A stretch of 23,437 nt of DNA from Candidatus Nomurabacteria bacterium. Its GTDB lineage: Bacteria; Patescibacteriota; Minisyncoccia; Phycocordibacterales; UBA9973. A program made the position numbers and the translations under genes. The stretch spans positions 1 to 23,437 of the forward strand of contig JAQBRC010000010.1 of assembly GCA_028286705.1 (NCBI GenBank), given 5' to 3'. Shown here piece after piece: positions 6,585 to 14,302 of the stretch; position 1 is the first letter of the stretch; the number at the start of each line of letters is the position of its first letter. Under the pieces are notes generated by a model. It saw only the letters and a program-made list of their open reading frames with translations, searched no databases and was not told the origin of the DNA.

Positions 6585-6981
6585 GCAATACCAGCTCGCC
6601 AGCATCAATGGCAGTCTCAACTGCAATGGAATACGGCAGTTTTTCTGACTTTATGACAATGCAGACATCACCGTTAGCTCTGTGATATTTAATCTTTTTT
6701 ACAACAAATGATGTACCAGCAAATGCTCCTTCGAGAGGATTCCCTCTGATTATAATTCCGTATGCCATCATGTGGATATTCCTAAACGCATTGTCCTTTT
6801 TGTCTGAAGGAATGCCAAGGATGACAGTTTGTTGAGGACGTAATGTGACACCGTGGGTTGTATAGGATGCATAGCGCCCATGCTGGTCCTTGATGAGCTT
6901 TCCGGATAAGGTGAGCGGTATATGTGTAGCACAAGAAAAATACAGTACGGAAAGTACTGACAATACAAGGTACTTTTTCAT
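6565..6981 (-). CDS. Exported or lipoprotein-like hypothetical protein
   Basis: 138 aa. The N-terminus MKKYLVLSVLSVLYFSCATH looks like a short signal peptide ending in Cys17. The lipobox (YFSC) is non-standard at -3, so lipidation is uncertain. The body has no further membrane segment and contains LTLSGKLIKDQHGRYASYTTHGVTL and TSFVVKKIKYHRANGDVCIVIKSE, suggesting a small beta domain. I do not recognise it. The last five residues are encoded by the terminator hairpin. It lies 44 nt downstream of the metallophosphoesterase with no terminator between, so the two may be co-transcribed. Confidence 0.72.
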   Translation of the reverse strand: MKKYLVLSVLSVLYFSCATHIPLTLSGKLIKDQHGRYASYTTHGVTLRPQQTVILGIPSDKKDNAFRNIHMMAYGIIIRGNPLEGAFAGTSFVVKKIKYHRANGDVCIVIKSEKLPYSIAVETAIDAGELVLQKPPPE

Positions 6982-7025
6982 AGCACAATATGTTAAGAGT
7001 TCGAGACCCGTTCTTTGCTGATACT

Positions 7026-8126
7026 CTATACCTTAAACGTGATAAGTACAACCTCCGGACTATTGAACAGTCGTATCGGAGGTCCGTAGGTGCCAATTCC
7101 GTTACTGGTGATGCTAATAAGGTTTTTGTACGGCTTCACCCCATAGTCGTATCCCGCGTATACTTTCTTGGTGAGATAGCGGAATGGCCAGGTCTGTCCT
7201 CTGTGCGTGTGCCCTGAAACGATAAGGTTAACGCCGTATTCATCAGGGGCAGCAAAAGCAGTTGGGGGATGGTTGATTAGTATTGTTGCCATCTCCTTAT
7301 CTAGCGATAATGATTTCAACGTATCTCCAATATCATGCGGCTCCTTGCCTGGATGATAGAGTGTACCGGCAATCTGTATGCCATCGTATTCTGTCTTTTC
7401 ATTTTCTAATACTGTCGCTCCTGCTGCTTTTACTGAATCAATGAAGAGGCGATAGTCACCGTATGCTTCATGGTTGCCGGGAGTGTAGAAAAGGGGAATT
7501 TCTGCTGTCAGTCTTTTCCATGAAGCAGTGATTGATTCTGTATCAACTATTGGTCCGTCATAAAAGTCTCCAGCATGAAGCGCAAAGTCTGGTTTTAATG
7601 ATAGGAGCTTATTAACCACCTTATCAGCAAACTTCTTGTGGTTAATAAGGCCGAAGTGCGTATCTGAAATCATTGCAGCAGTCTTTCCGTTCCATGAATC
7701 AGGAGCTTGCGAGAGTGTTACTTCATACTGCTTCACCACAATACGTCTTGCCTGAATGAACCCAGCTGCTGCAGAGAGCAGTGCCAGTCCGAAGATTGCC
7801 CATACTGTATCAAGAGGAATCATGGTTCCTGAGAATGCAAAGGGGATACTGATGAAGCCAAGCAGGATTGCTCCAAGAAAAAGATAGAATACGATACCAG
7901 CAACTATGTTGATGGTACGGTAATAGATCTTACCCAGACGGTTGGCATTTCTGCTATTGAAAAAACTACCAATATAAAGGATAGGGATAAGGATTGCTGC
8001 TACCCATACTCCTCGGGCTTGGTGGTTGCCAAGATCAAAGCCAAAAATATAGATTTTGGCTGTCAGGAGGCAGATCATACATACTAATACAGTGGCAAAG
8101 ACTACAAGGGTAATTCGTGGATTCAT
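7026..8126 (-). CDS. Membrane-anchored calcineurin-like metallophosphoesterase (YkuE/YaeI-like)
   Basis: 366 aa from the ATG at 8126. The N-terminal third holds four or five hydrophobic helices (about 4-24, 41-54, 71-93, 106-123). A cytosolic or surface-facing metal-dependent phosphoesterase domain follows, with SDTHFG (D155, H157), AGDFYDG (GD 185-186), PGNHE (216-219) and SGHTH (304-307), the full dimetal ligand set. Related YkuE and YaeI enzymes act on membrane or lipid phosphates, but the substrate here cannot be told. The reading frame extends upstream to 8189, but TATGAT (8138-8133) exactly 6 nt before the 8126 ATG argues for this start. It is divergent from the helicase gene, and the two promoters sit back to back. 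Confidence 0.9.
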   Translation of the reverse strand: MNPRITLVVFATVLVCMICLLTAKIYIFGFDLGNHQARGVWVAAILIPILYIGSFFNSRNANRLGKIYYRTINIVAGIVFYLFLGAILLGFISIPFAFSGTMIPLDTVWAIFGLALLSAAAGFIQARRIVVKQYEVTLSQAPDSWNGKTAAMISDTHFGLINHKKFADKVVNKLLSLKPDFALHAGDFYDGPIVDTESITASWKRLTAEIPLFYTPGNHEAYGDYRLFIDSVKAAGATVLENEKTEYDGIQIAGTLYHPGKEPHDIGDTLKSLSLDKEMATILINHPPTAFAAPDEYGVNLIVSGHTHRGQTWPFRYLTKKVYAGYDYGVKPYKNLISITSNGIGTYGPPIRLFNSPEVVLITFKV

Positions 8127-8132
8127 ACAGTC

Positions 8133-8169
8133 ATCATAGCATTTTTGGAAAATGGTGCCGTGGTATACT
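8133..8169. promoter_or_regulatory. Divergent promoter pair for the metallophosphoesterase and helicase genes
   Basis: Minus-strand TATGAT (8138-8133) is 6 nt before ATG 8126. Plus-strand TATACT (8164-8169) is 6 nt before ATG 8176. Both spacings place +1 on the start codon. The whole divergent control region is about 50 bp. Confidence 0.65.
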
Positions 8170-8175
8170 GGCTTT

Positions 8176-11136
8176 ATGGATTCGTTCATTGCCGCCTATG
8201 GCACCCTCAATACAGAACAAAAGAAGGCTGTGGATACTATTGATGGCCCAGTCATGGTTATTGCAGGTCCTGGTACTGGCAAGACCCAGGTATTGGCACT
8301 CCGCATTGCCAATATTCGTCAGAAGACCGATACGGCAGCTGATGGCATTCTCTGTCTGACATTCACCAACGCAGGTGTGAAGGCGATGAGAGAACGCCTG
8401 CTTCGCTATATGGGACCTGAGGCAACGAAGGTGAAGGTGAATACTTTTCATAGTTTCGCGCTTTCTCTAATTGAAGAATTTTATACTGCACTTGATTTTG
8501 ATACGGTACCGCAACTACTTGATACTGCTGGAACGGTGGTGCTATATGACGAATTGCTGCACCTGAGACAGTGGCAATACTTGCGGCCTCGCTCTAACAG
8601 CACAATGTTCGTCAAGGATATTCAGTCGACTTTTTCTGCGTTGAAACGTGATGGCATCAGCCCTGAAAGTTTCAAGCAGAGCATTGAAGAAGATATCGTT
8701 TCAATAAAGAATGATCCCGCAAACATTTCTTCTCGCGGAGAATCAAAGGGACAGTTGAAGAAAGAGATAGAAAAGAAATTGGAAAGTTTGGGGCGAACAC
8801 TAGAACTGGCTGATTTCTATGCTTCATACGAGGATTTAAAAAAGGAACGCAATGTTATTGACTATAACGATGTCTTAGATCTGCTTGTTACCTTAGTACA
8901 CGAATCAGAAGACGCCCGTGCTTCTATTCGGGAAAAATATTTGTATGTGCTTGTTGATGAACATCAGGACTCAAGCGGTATTCAAAACAAGTTTCTTGAG
9001 CGGGTCTGGGCTAATCAGGAGACGAAGAACGTGTTTGTGGTGGGGGATGATAGGCAGTTGATTTATGGGTTTGGGGGAGCGTCACTATCTCATTTCGAAC
9101 GTTTTATGAAAACATTTGGAAATGTTTCATTAATTACTCTCGTCCATAACTACCGCTCCACCCAAACGATTCTCGATGCAGCTGAACAGTTGCTGCAAAG
9201 TACATTGGCGGAAGGAAAGTTATTGTCCAATAGAACAGAACAGCATGCATTGCGATTGATGGAGTGTGACTATGCTCGTGATGAAATCATTGCGGCAGGA
9301 TTGGATATTAAAAAGAAAATTGCAGAAGGGATTGATGTCGATGGCTGTGCCATTTTAGTTCCAAAGAATCGTCAGGTGAAGGGTGCCATACAAGTATTGA
9401 GAGACATGGGGTTGCCAGTTGCTGCGGCTGCCTCGTTGCGATTGTTTGAAGTGGCTGATACTCAGGCATTCCTAACCATACTGCGCAGCATTGTAGATCC
9501 GTTTAATATGGTATCACTTTCTCAAACGATCCTTGATCCATTGTCTGGTATTGCGCCGTTATCTGGCCACGCATTTCTCGCACAGGCAGACACAAGAAAA
9601 TTGTCAGTCCAGACACTGTTAGCATCAGATGACGAAAGCATTGTTGCCTGGGGTACGCAGCTTAACGAATGGCTGACACTTTCTCAAACTTCAGATGCAT
9701 ACAGCATGGTACAAATTATTGCTGAAAAATGTCTTTTGAATACTTCAGATGATGACGAAGAGTTGCGTCGTCGTGTAGAAATAATCCGTACATTGCTGCA
9801 TGTTGCACTCGCACAGGCAGAGCGAGGAACAAGGATAGATATTAAGAGCTATATTGAGTTTATCGATCGATTACAGGAATATGATGAGGATATTGCATTG
9901 GCAGTCTTTGGGGCGGATAAGGGTATCAAGGCGCTTACCCTTCACGGTTCCAAAGGATTGGAATTTGACGCAGTCTGGATTGCCCATATGGATGAGAAAT
10001 CATTTAACAGCAAGAAACGACAGGCATTTACATTGCCTTCAAGCCTAGAGAAAGTTATTGATGCTGAGGATGAGATGGTGAAGAAGAGAGAATTGTATGT
10101 TGCCATCACCCGTGCGAAACGTTTTTGCACTATTTCATACAGTCGCCATGGCTATACTGGCGCGGATCAGCAATTGGCACAGATCATTGCTGCATTGCCG
10201 GAAAACATTTTTGAACGAGAAACCCTGTCTGAAACAGAGGCTGCAATATTGCACGCAGATCAGAAATTGTTTGTTGCAGCGGAACAACTGGCTGTTGCAT
10301 ATGATGTGCGGGAATTGGTGAAAGATAACTATAAGGATCACAACGTTTCTGTTACATTGCTCAACAACTTCTTTGAGTGTCCATGGAAATGGTATTTCAG
10401 AAATATCTTGCAATTGCCTGAACAGCTTAATAACTCACTGCATGTCGGAAATATTGTTCACAAGAATATCGATTTTGTATTGAAGTCTGTAACAATACCA
10501 ACAGCTGAACAAATCGAAAAGAAAGTTATTGCTTGCGCCAATATTGAGGCTCGTTATGACGAGAGACTGACCGCGCAACTGGTATCAGAATCATTGCCTG
10601 TTGTATTGAACTGGATGAAGGTATACAGACCCCAGATTACCATTCCATTCTCAACAGAACGTCCTCTAACGTATCGAGACACTGCGTATCCGGGACTTAC
10701 TATGTTCGGAAAGATTGACCTTATAGAAGACATGAATGGTATGGATGCTCGTGTGAGTGATTGGAAGACTGGAGGAGTTAAAACTACAACAGAAATTGAA
10801 AAGCGGGATGAGGAAGGAAGAATGTCAGGATTGCTTCGTCAGTTGGCAATGTACTCATTCTTGCTTGATGGTGTGACTAATGGCAGTACGTCAGTTGTTG
10901 AGTCTCGATTGGTCTTCTTGGAGGCTGCAAAAGGGGACAAAAACGCAATTTATTCACGTCGTATTAGCGGAGATGAGCTTGCTGCGCTGCGTCAGGATAT
11001 TGCTGACTATATGACCCTTATTGAAAGCGGAGAGTGGGTCCAGAGGCCTTGTCATACCAAATTGTATGGGGAAGGTGATTCATGCCCGTATTGTGCCATG
11101 GCACGTCGTTTTGGCGTTAAAATAGAAGGCAATTAG
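8176..11136 (+). CDS. UvrD/PcrA-type helicase fused to a RecB-like Fe-S nuclease
   Basis: 986 aa. Superfamily 1A helicase motifs come in order: Q-motif LNTEQKKAVD, Walker A AGPGTGKT (30-37), DEHQD (261-265, in place of the usual DE[YF]QD), VVGDDRQLIYGFGGA, NYRS, LHGSKGLEFDAVW and LYVAITRAKR. The last 260 residues form a PD-(D/E)XK nuclease: LLNNFFECPWKWYFRN, the acidic FGKIDLIED (D848) and DWKTG (D862, K864). C735, C959, C970 and C973 have the spacing of the Fe-S cluster seen in AddB/AdnAB-type nucleases. The likely role is end resection or recombinational repair, perhaps replacing RecBCD/AddAB. The frame could begin at 8152, but TATACT 6 nt upstream of 8176 supports this start. Confidence 0.93.
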   Translation: MDSFIAAYGTLNTEQKKAVDTIDGPVMVIAGPGTGKTQVLALRIANIRQKTDTAADGILCLTFTNAGVKAMRERLLRYMGPEATKVKVNTFHSFALSLIEEFYTALDFDTVPQLLDTAGTVVLYDELLHLRQWQYLRPRSNSTMFVKDIQSTFSALKRDGISPESFKQSIEEDIVSIKNDPANISSRGESKGQLKKEIEKKLESLGRTLELADFYASYEDLKKERNVIDYNDVLDLLVTLVHESEDARASIREKYLYVLVDEHQDSSGIQNKFLERVWANQETKNVFVVGDDRQLIYGFGGASLSHFERFMKTFGNVSLITLVHNYRSTQTILDAAEQLLQSTLAEGKLLSNRTEQHALRLMECDYARDEIIAAGLDIKKKIAEGIDVDGCAILVPKNRQVKGAIQVLRDMGLPVAAAASLRLFEVADTQAFLTILRSIVDPFNMVSLSQTILDPLSGIAPLSGHAFLAQADTRKLSVQTLLASDDESIVAWGTQLNEWLTLSQTSDAYSMVQIIAEKCLLNTSDDDEELRRRVEIIRTLLHVALAQAERGTRIDIKSYIEFIDRLQEYDEDIALAVFGADKGIKALTLHGSKGLEFDAVWIAHMDEKSFNSKKRQAFTLPSSLEKVIDAEDEMVKKRELYVAITRAKRFCTISYSRHGYTGADQQLAQIIAALPENIFERETLSETEAAILHADQKLFVAAEQLAVAYDVRELVKDNYKDHNVSVTLLNNFFECPWKWYFRNILQLPEQLNNSLHVGNIVHKNIDFVLKSVTIPTAEQIEKKVIACANIEARYDERLTAQLVSESLPVVLNWMKVYRPQITIPFSTERPLTYRDTAYPGLTMFGKIDLIEDMNGMDARVSDWKTGGVKTTTEIEKRDEEGRMSGLLRQLAMYSFLLDGVTNGSTSVVESRLVFLEAAKGDKNAIYSRRISGDELAALRQDIADYMTLIESGEWVQRPCHTKLYGEGDSCPYCAMARRFGVKIEGN

Positions 11137-11169
11137 ACCACTTCTGGCACTCGCGCAAGAGTAAGAAAA

Positions 11170-11187
11170 ATGCTATAATTTCAGCAT
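11170..11187 (+). promoter_or_regulatory. gyrB promoter with dyad over an extended -10
   Basis: TGCTATAAT is an extended -10 (TATAAT 11174-11179), 11 nt before the gyrB ATG. It sits within the inverted repeat ATGCT-N8-AGCAT (11170-11187). No good -35 is visible. A dyad here could be an operator or a supercoiling-sensitive element. Confidence 0.6.
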
Positions 11188-11190
11188 ATT

Positions 11191-13260
11191 ATGGCTAAAT
11201 CAGACAGCAAGTCACCAGCATATGGTGCAGACCAAATTTCAGTTCTTGAAGGACTAGAACCAGTACGACGACGTCCCGGAATGTACATTGGTTCAACAGG
11301 CATAGATGGTCTGCACCACTTGGTATGGGAAATTTTTGATAACTCTCGTGACGAAGCCATGGCCGGTCACGCTGACACTATTGAGGTTACATTGCTTCCT
11401 GGCAATCGCGTACGCGTTGTCGACAATGGACGAGGTATTCCTGTTGATATACACCCGAAGACAAAAGTGTCTGCATTGGAAACAGTTATGACAACGCTGC
11501 ACGCCGGAGGAAAGTTCGGTGGAGATACTAGTGGGTACAAAGTCTCTGGAGGTTTGCACGGTGTGGGTGCATCTGTTGTAAACGCGCTCTCTATTTATAC
11601 TCGCGCTGAAGTGCACAAGGATGGTGCAGTATGGGCACAGGAATATTCTCAGGGAAACAAAAAGGCAGCAGTTAAGAAGATTGGTGCTACAAAGAACACT
11701 GGTACTATCATCACCTTCGAGCCTGATGCTTCTATCTTCAAGGACACCGTTGATTTTGATTGGAAGACTGTTATTGATCGTCTTCGACAGCAGGCATACC
11801 TTGTTAAGCGTCTTCGCGTTACCATTATTGATGCTCGTGAAGTAACTGAAAAGTTTGATGCTAACTCAGTGTACTGGTTCAAGGAATTGAATCTTGAAGC
11901 TCCATCTATTACATACTATTTCGAAGGAGGATTGCAGTCTTTGGTGCGACACTATAACGATCGCCAGAAGGTTATCAATCCAACTATTTTTTACGTTGAT
12001 AAGGATCAGGACAATGTCGGTGTTGAAATTGCATTGCAGTATATCGATGACATGACTCCTCGTATCGTTGCATTTGCCAACAACATCTATACGCCAGAAG
12101 GCGGTATGCATGTTACCGGTTTCAAGACTGCCCTTACTCGTCTTATCAACACCTATGCCAAGAAGAATAACCTGGTTAAGGAAGCTGATGGTGCATTCTC
12201 TGGAGATGATGTACTTGAAGGTCTAACCGTTATCATTTCAGTTAAATTGGCTGAAATTCAGTTTGAAGGTCAGACCAAAGCAAAGCTTGGTTCGACAGAG
12301 GCAATGGGTGCAACAGCAACAGCGTTTGGCGAAGCATTTGGTGTATACCTAGAAGAACATCCTGATGAAGCTAAGGCTATCATCATGAAAGTATTGCTTG
12401 CACTTCGTGCTCGCAAGGCAGCAAAGGCTGCTAAGGATTCTATCCTTCGTAAAGGGGCACTTGAAGGCATGACATTGCCTGGTAAGTTGGCAGACTGTCA
12501 GACAAAGGATGCTTCAGAATCAGAACTGTTTATCGTTGAGGGGGACTCTGCTGGCGGTACAGCAAAGATGGGACGTGACCGTCGTACTCAGGCAATTTTA
12601 CCATTGCGCGGAAAGATCTTGAATGTTGAGCGTGCTCGTCTTGACCGTATGCTAGGAAGTCAGGAAATCAAGAACCTTGTGATCGCCATGGGTACTTCTA
12701 TTGGTGACACATTCGATCTTGAAAAGATGCGATACCACAAGATTATTATTGCAACTGATGCGGATGTGGACGGCTCACACATCACCACACTAATTCTGAC
12801 ACTCTTCTACCGATACTTCCGTCAGGTGATCGATGCGGGCTTTATCTACATCGCGCTTCCTCCGCTGTATAAGATCAAGAAAGGACGAGAACTCTTCTAT
12901 GCCTATACTGACCAGGAGAAGGAAACAATTCTTAAGACTATCGGCGACGGTGTAGTACAGGAAATTGATGACTCAGGCGATGCGCATGACGACTCTGAAG
13001 ATATGGAAGGGGAGGAAGAGGCGGTAAAGACTAAGCGTGCTGCCAAGATCACCATTCAGCGATACAAAGGTCTCGGAGAAATGAACGCTGACGAGCTCTG
13101 GGAAACAACCATGGATCCTTCAAAGCGCGTTATCAAGCAGGTTGTGGTTGAGGATGCAGAAGAGGCACACAAAACCTTCGACATGCTCATGGGTTCTGAA
13201 GTTGCTCCCCGCAAATCCTTCATCCAGTCAAATGCCAAGATGGCAAATCTTGATATCTAA
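11191..13260 (+). CDS. gyrB: DNA gyrase subunit B
   Basis: ATPase subunit of type IIA topoisomerase, which with GyrA introduces negative supercoils; 689 aa. The GHKL ATPase domain has RRRPGMYIGST (26-36), EIFDNSRDEA (47-56) and SGGLHGVGASVVNALS. The TOPRIM domain has EGDSAGG (450-456), PLRGKILNVE and the metal site DADVD (523-527). The C-terminus has QRYKGLGEMN (from 623) and LWETTMDP. An acidic low-complexity insert (about 591-612, rich in D and E) separates TOPRIM from QRYKGLGE. GyrB is preferred over ParE by overall similarity and the QRYKGLGEMN tail. It follows the helicase gene after 54 nt but has its own promoter. Confidence 0.97.
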   Translation: MAKSDSKSPAYGADQISVLEGLEPVRRRPGMYIGSTGIDGLHHLVWEIFDNSRDEAMAGHADTIEVTLLPGNRVRVVDNGRGIPVDIHPKTKVSALETVMTTLHAGGKFGGDTSGYKVSGGLHGVGASVVNALSIYTRAEVHKDGAVWAQEYSQGNKKAAVKKIGATKNTGTIITFEPDASIFKDTVDFDWKTVIDRLRQQAYLVKRLRVTIIDAREVTEKFDANSVYWFKELNLEAPSITYYFEGGLQSLVRHYNDRQKVINPTIFYVDKDQDNVGVEIALQYIDDMTPRIVAFANNIYTPEGGMHVTGFKTALTRLINTYAKKNNLVKEADGAFSGDDVLEGLTVIISVKLAEIQFEGQTKAKLGSTEAMGATATAFGEAFGVYLEEHPDEAKAIIMKVLLALRARKAAKAAKDSILRKGALEGMTLPGKLADCQTKDASESELFIVEGDSAGGTAKMGRDRRTQAILPLRGKILNVERARLDRMLGSQEIKNLVIAMGTSIGDTFDLEKMRYHKIIIATDADVDGSHITTLILTLFYRYFRQVIDAGFIYIALPPLYKIKKGRELFYAYTDQEKETILKTIGDGVVQEIDDSGDAHDDSEDMEGEEEAVKTKRAAKITIQRYKGLGEMNADELWETTMDPSKRVIKQVVVEDAEEAHKTFDMLMGSEVAPRKSFIQSNAKMANLDI

Positions 13261-13265
13261 ATAAA

Positions 13266-13294
13266 AAGTACCCCCTTGGTAGGGGGCTTTTTTG
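13266..13294. terminator. gyrB terminator
   Basis: CCCCCT-TGGT-AGGGGG stem followed by CTTTTTTG on the plus strand, with AAAAA on the other side. It may also serve the minus-strand ORF ending at 13303. Confidence 0.9.
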
Positions 13295-13302
13295 TTTCTT
13301 AG

Positions 13303-13482
13303 TTAAAGAGTTCTGAATTTACTGTGACGACGTCTATTACCATTGCCTAATAGTGCTAAGGCGAGGTCATAACCGCTAAGCTTAATGCCAGCCTTTACTT
13401 CTAATTGATTAATCGAATGAGAATCCGCTTGTTTGCTGCTTGTTGTGTTTGTCCGTTCTTGCTCGTGTTCCTGTATTTCCAT
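13303..13482 (-). CDS. Small hypothetical protein (low confidence)
   Basis: 59 aa from the ATG at 13482 (a GTG at 13512 would add ten). A hydrophilic, Gln/Ser/Thr-rich N-terminal half (MEIQEHEQERTNTTSSKQAD) is followed by QLEVKAGIKLSGYDLALALLGNGNRRRHSKF. There is no signal peptide, and I recognise no family. TAAAAT lies about 20 nt upstream of the ATG, and the gyrB terminator could also act as its terminator. It occupies the only sizeable gap between gyrB and the pilin cluster. It could be a chance ORF. Confidence 0.35.
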   Translation of the reverse strand: MEIQEHEQERTNTTSSKQADSHSINQLEVKAGIKLSGYDLALALLGNGNRRRHSKFRTL

Positions 13483-13587
13483 TGTTATTTCTATTTGACT
13501 GTATTTTAACACAAAAACGAAAAAACGCTAGACCGATTTGCAAAGGATATGGTGTGCGGTTTTAATGCAAATATGAAGAATTTTTTA

Positions 13588-13593
13588 TATAAT
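13588..13593 (+). promoter_or_regulatory. -10 box of the first pilin gene
   Basis: TATAAT exactly 6 nt before the ATG at 13600, predicting a leaderless mRNA. The -35 region is weak. Confidence 0.65.
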
Positions 13594-13599
13594 AACTAA

Positions 13600-14070
13600 A
13601 TGAAAGGCAATAAAGGATTTACCCTTATCGAGCTCCTTGTCGTCATTGCCATCATCGGCATCCTGGCGTCAGTAATTCTCGCGTCTCTTAACAGTGCGCG
13701 GCTAAAAGCTCGAAACGCTCAAAGAATTACTCAGGTACGCCAGCTCATTACTGCGTTTAACTTAAGCTATGACAATGGCACACTGCCAGTTCCTCTTACC
13801 AATCCTGGTTCGTTCTACTGCATAAGTAGCACTTGCAGCAATGCAGGTGCCGACCCTACCGTCGACGCGTTTCTTTTGAGAAGCATTTCTCAGAAACCCA
13901 CTGACCCAGATGGCGGTACGCGAGCAATGACCGGCTACTACTACAACGCAAACTATCTAGGAAAGCCCATCATCGAATATACGCTTGAAGACAATACTCC
14001 CTGCCAGCTAACCCAAACATTTGGGGTCAATAATGGCAACAATGTCTGTATTGTCTATATCGCACCATAA
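13600..14070 (+). CDS. Type IV pilin-like protein (pilin A of the inverted pair)
   Basis: 156 aa. The class III signal MKGNKG|FTLIELLVVIAIIGILASVI carries the prepilin peptidase site after G6, with F7 as residue 1 and the conserved Glu at mature position 5 (E11). The hydrophobic helix continues into SLNSARLKARNAQRI, the alpha-1 spine. The globular part has two Cys pairs (CISSTC, and CQLTQ...NNVC), the last near the C-terminus like a D-region. It is probably a subunit of a type IV pilus or pseudopilus used for attachment or DNA uptake. Bases 13613-13712 are identical to the start of the convergent pilin gene at 14789. Codons in that block are more GC-rich than in neighbouring genes. Confidence 0.92.
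   Translation: MKGNKGFTLIELLVVIAIIGILASVILASLNSARLKARNAQRITQVRQLITAFNLSYDNGTLPVPLTNPGSFYCISSTCSNAGADPTVDAFLLRSISQKPTDPDGGTRAMTGYYYNANYLGKPIIEYTLEDNTPCQLTQTFGVNNGNNVCIVYIAP
13613..13712. repeat. 100-bp perfect inverted repeat, left copy (pilin A)
   Basis: Identical by eye, base for base, to the reverse complement of 14677-14776. It starts at base 14 of the CDS in both pilin genes, so the codon register matches. It encodes the prepilin cleavage site and most of the N-terminal helix. Third codon positions are also identical, so protein selection alone does not explain it. Confidence 0.95.
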
Positions 14071-14074
14071 ACGC

Positions 14075-14080
14075 TATACT
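14075..14080 (+). promoter_or_regulatory. -10 box of the 62-aa protein gene
   Basis: TATACT exactly 6 nt before the ATG at 14087, lying just after the pilin A stop codon. It supports the internal start over the longer frame from 14021. Confidence 0.6.
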
Positions 14081-14086
14081 AGATTC

Positions 14087-14275
14087 ATGCAGAACAACAA
14101 CGTATACAACCTTATGAACCAGATGACACAAGAGTCAAAGAGCCTGTGGCGTATCAAAAACATTTATCATACTGAAGCTGAGAGTGAAGAACTCAAGGCA
14201 TTCTGGATGAAGCAAGCAGAACAGAAGGAGCAAGCTATCACCGAACTCAAAGAACTTATTAAAAGCAGTATCTAA
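14087..14275 (+). CDS. Small helical hypothetical protein within the pilin inverted pair
   Basis: 62 aa: MQNNNVYNLMNQMTQESKSLWRIKNIYHTEAESEELKAFW, then a Lys/Glu-rich helix ending KELIKSSI. It is all-helical, soluble and charged, with no signal peptide. The open frame extends back to 14021 inside the pilin gene, but the -10 box 6 nt before 14087 and the good helical sequence from there support this start. Similar short proteins seem familiar from Parcubacteria, though I cannot name a function. It lies inside the segment bounded by the 100-bp inverted repeats, so an inversion would move it. Confidence 0.72.
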   Translation: MQNNNVYNLMNQMTQESKSLWRIKNIYHTEAESEELKAFWMKQAEQKEQAITELKELIKSSI

Positions 14276-14278
14276 CAT

Positions 14279-14302
14279 AAAACTCCCCAACTGGGGAGTT
14301 TT
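14279..14302. terminator. Bidirectional terminator between the two convergent pilin units
   Basis: Perfect stem AAAACTCCCC-AACT-GGGGAGTTTT. It ends the 62-aa gene on the plus strand and pilin B on the minus strand; the pilin B stop codon (14303-14301) overlaps its edge. Confidence 0.93.

Noticed and set aside
8152..8175. Longer N-terminus for the helicase (ATG at 8152)
   Set aside because: It would place the start upstream of the TATACT box and adds residues (MVPWYTGF) with no helicase similarity; ATG 8176 fits the spacing pattern.
8127..8189. Longer N-terminus for the metallophosphoesterase (to 8189)
   Set aside because: It would run through the TATGAT box and into the helicase start; ATG 8126, 6 nt after the box, is followed at once by the first membrane helix.
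14021..14086. Extension of the 62-aa protein into pilin A
   Set aside because: The extra residues overlap the pilin C-terminus out of frame, and the -10 box lies between them and the ATG at 14087.
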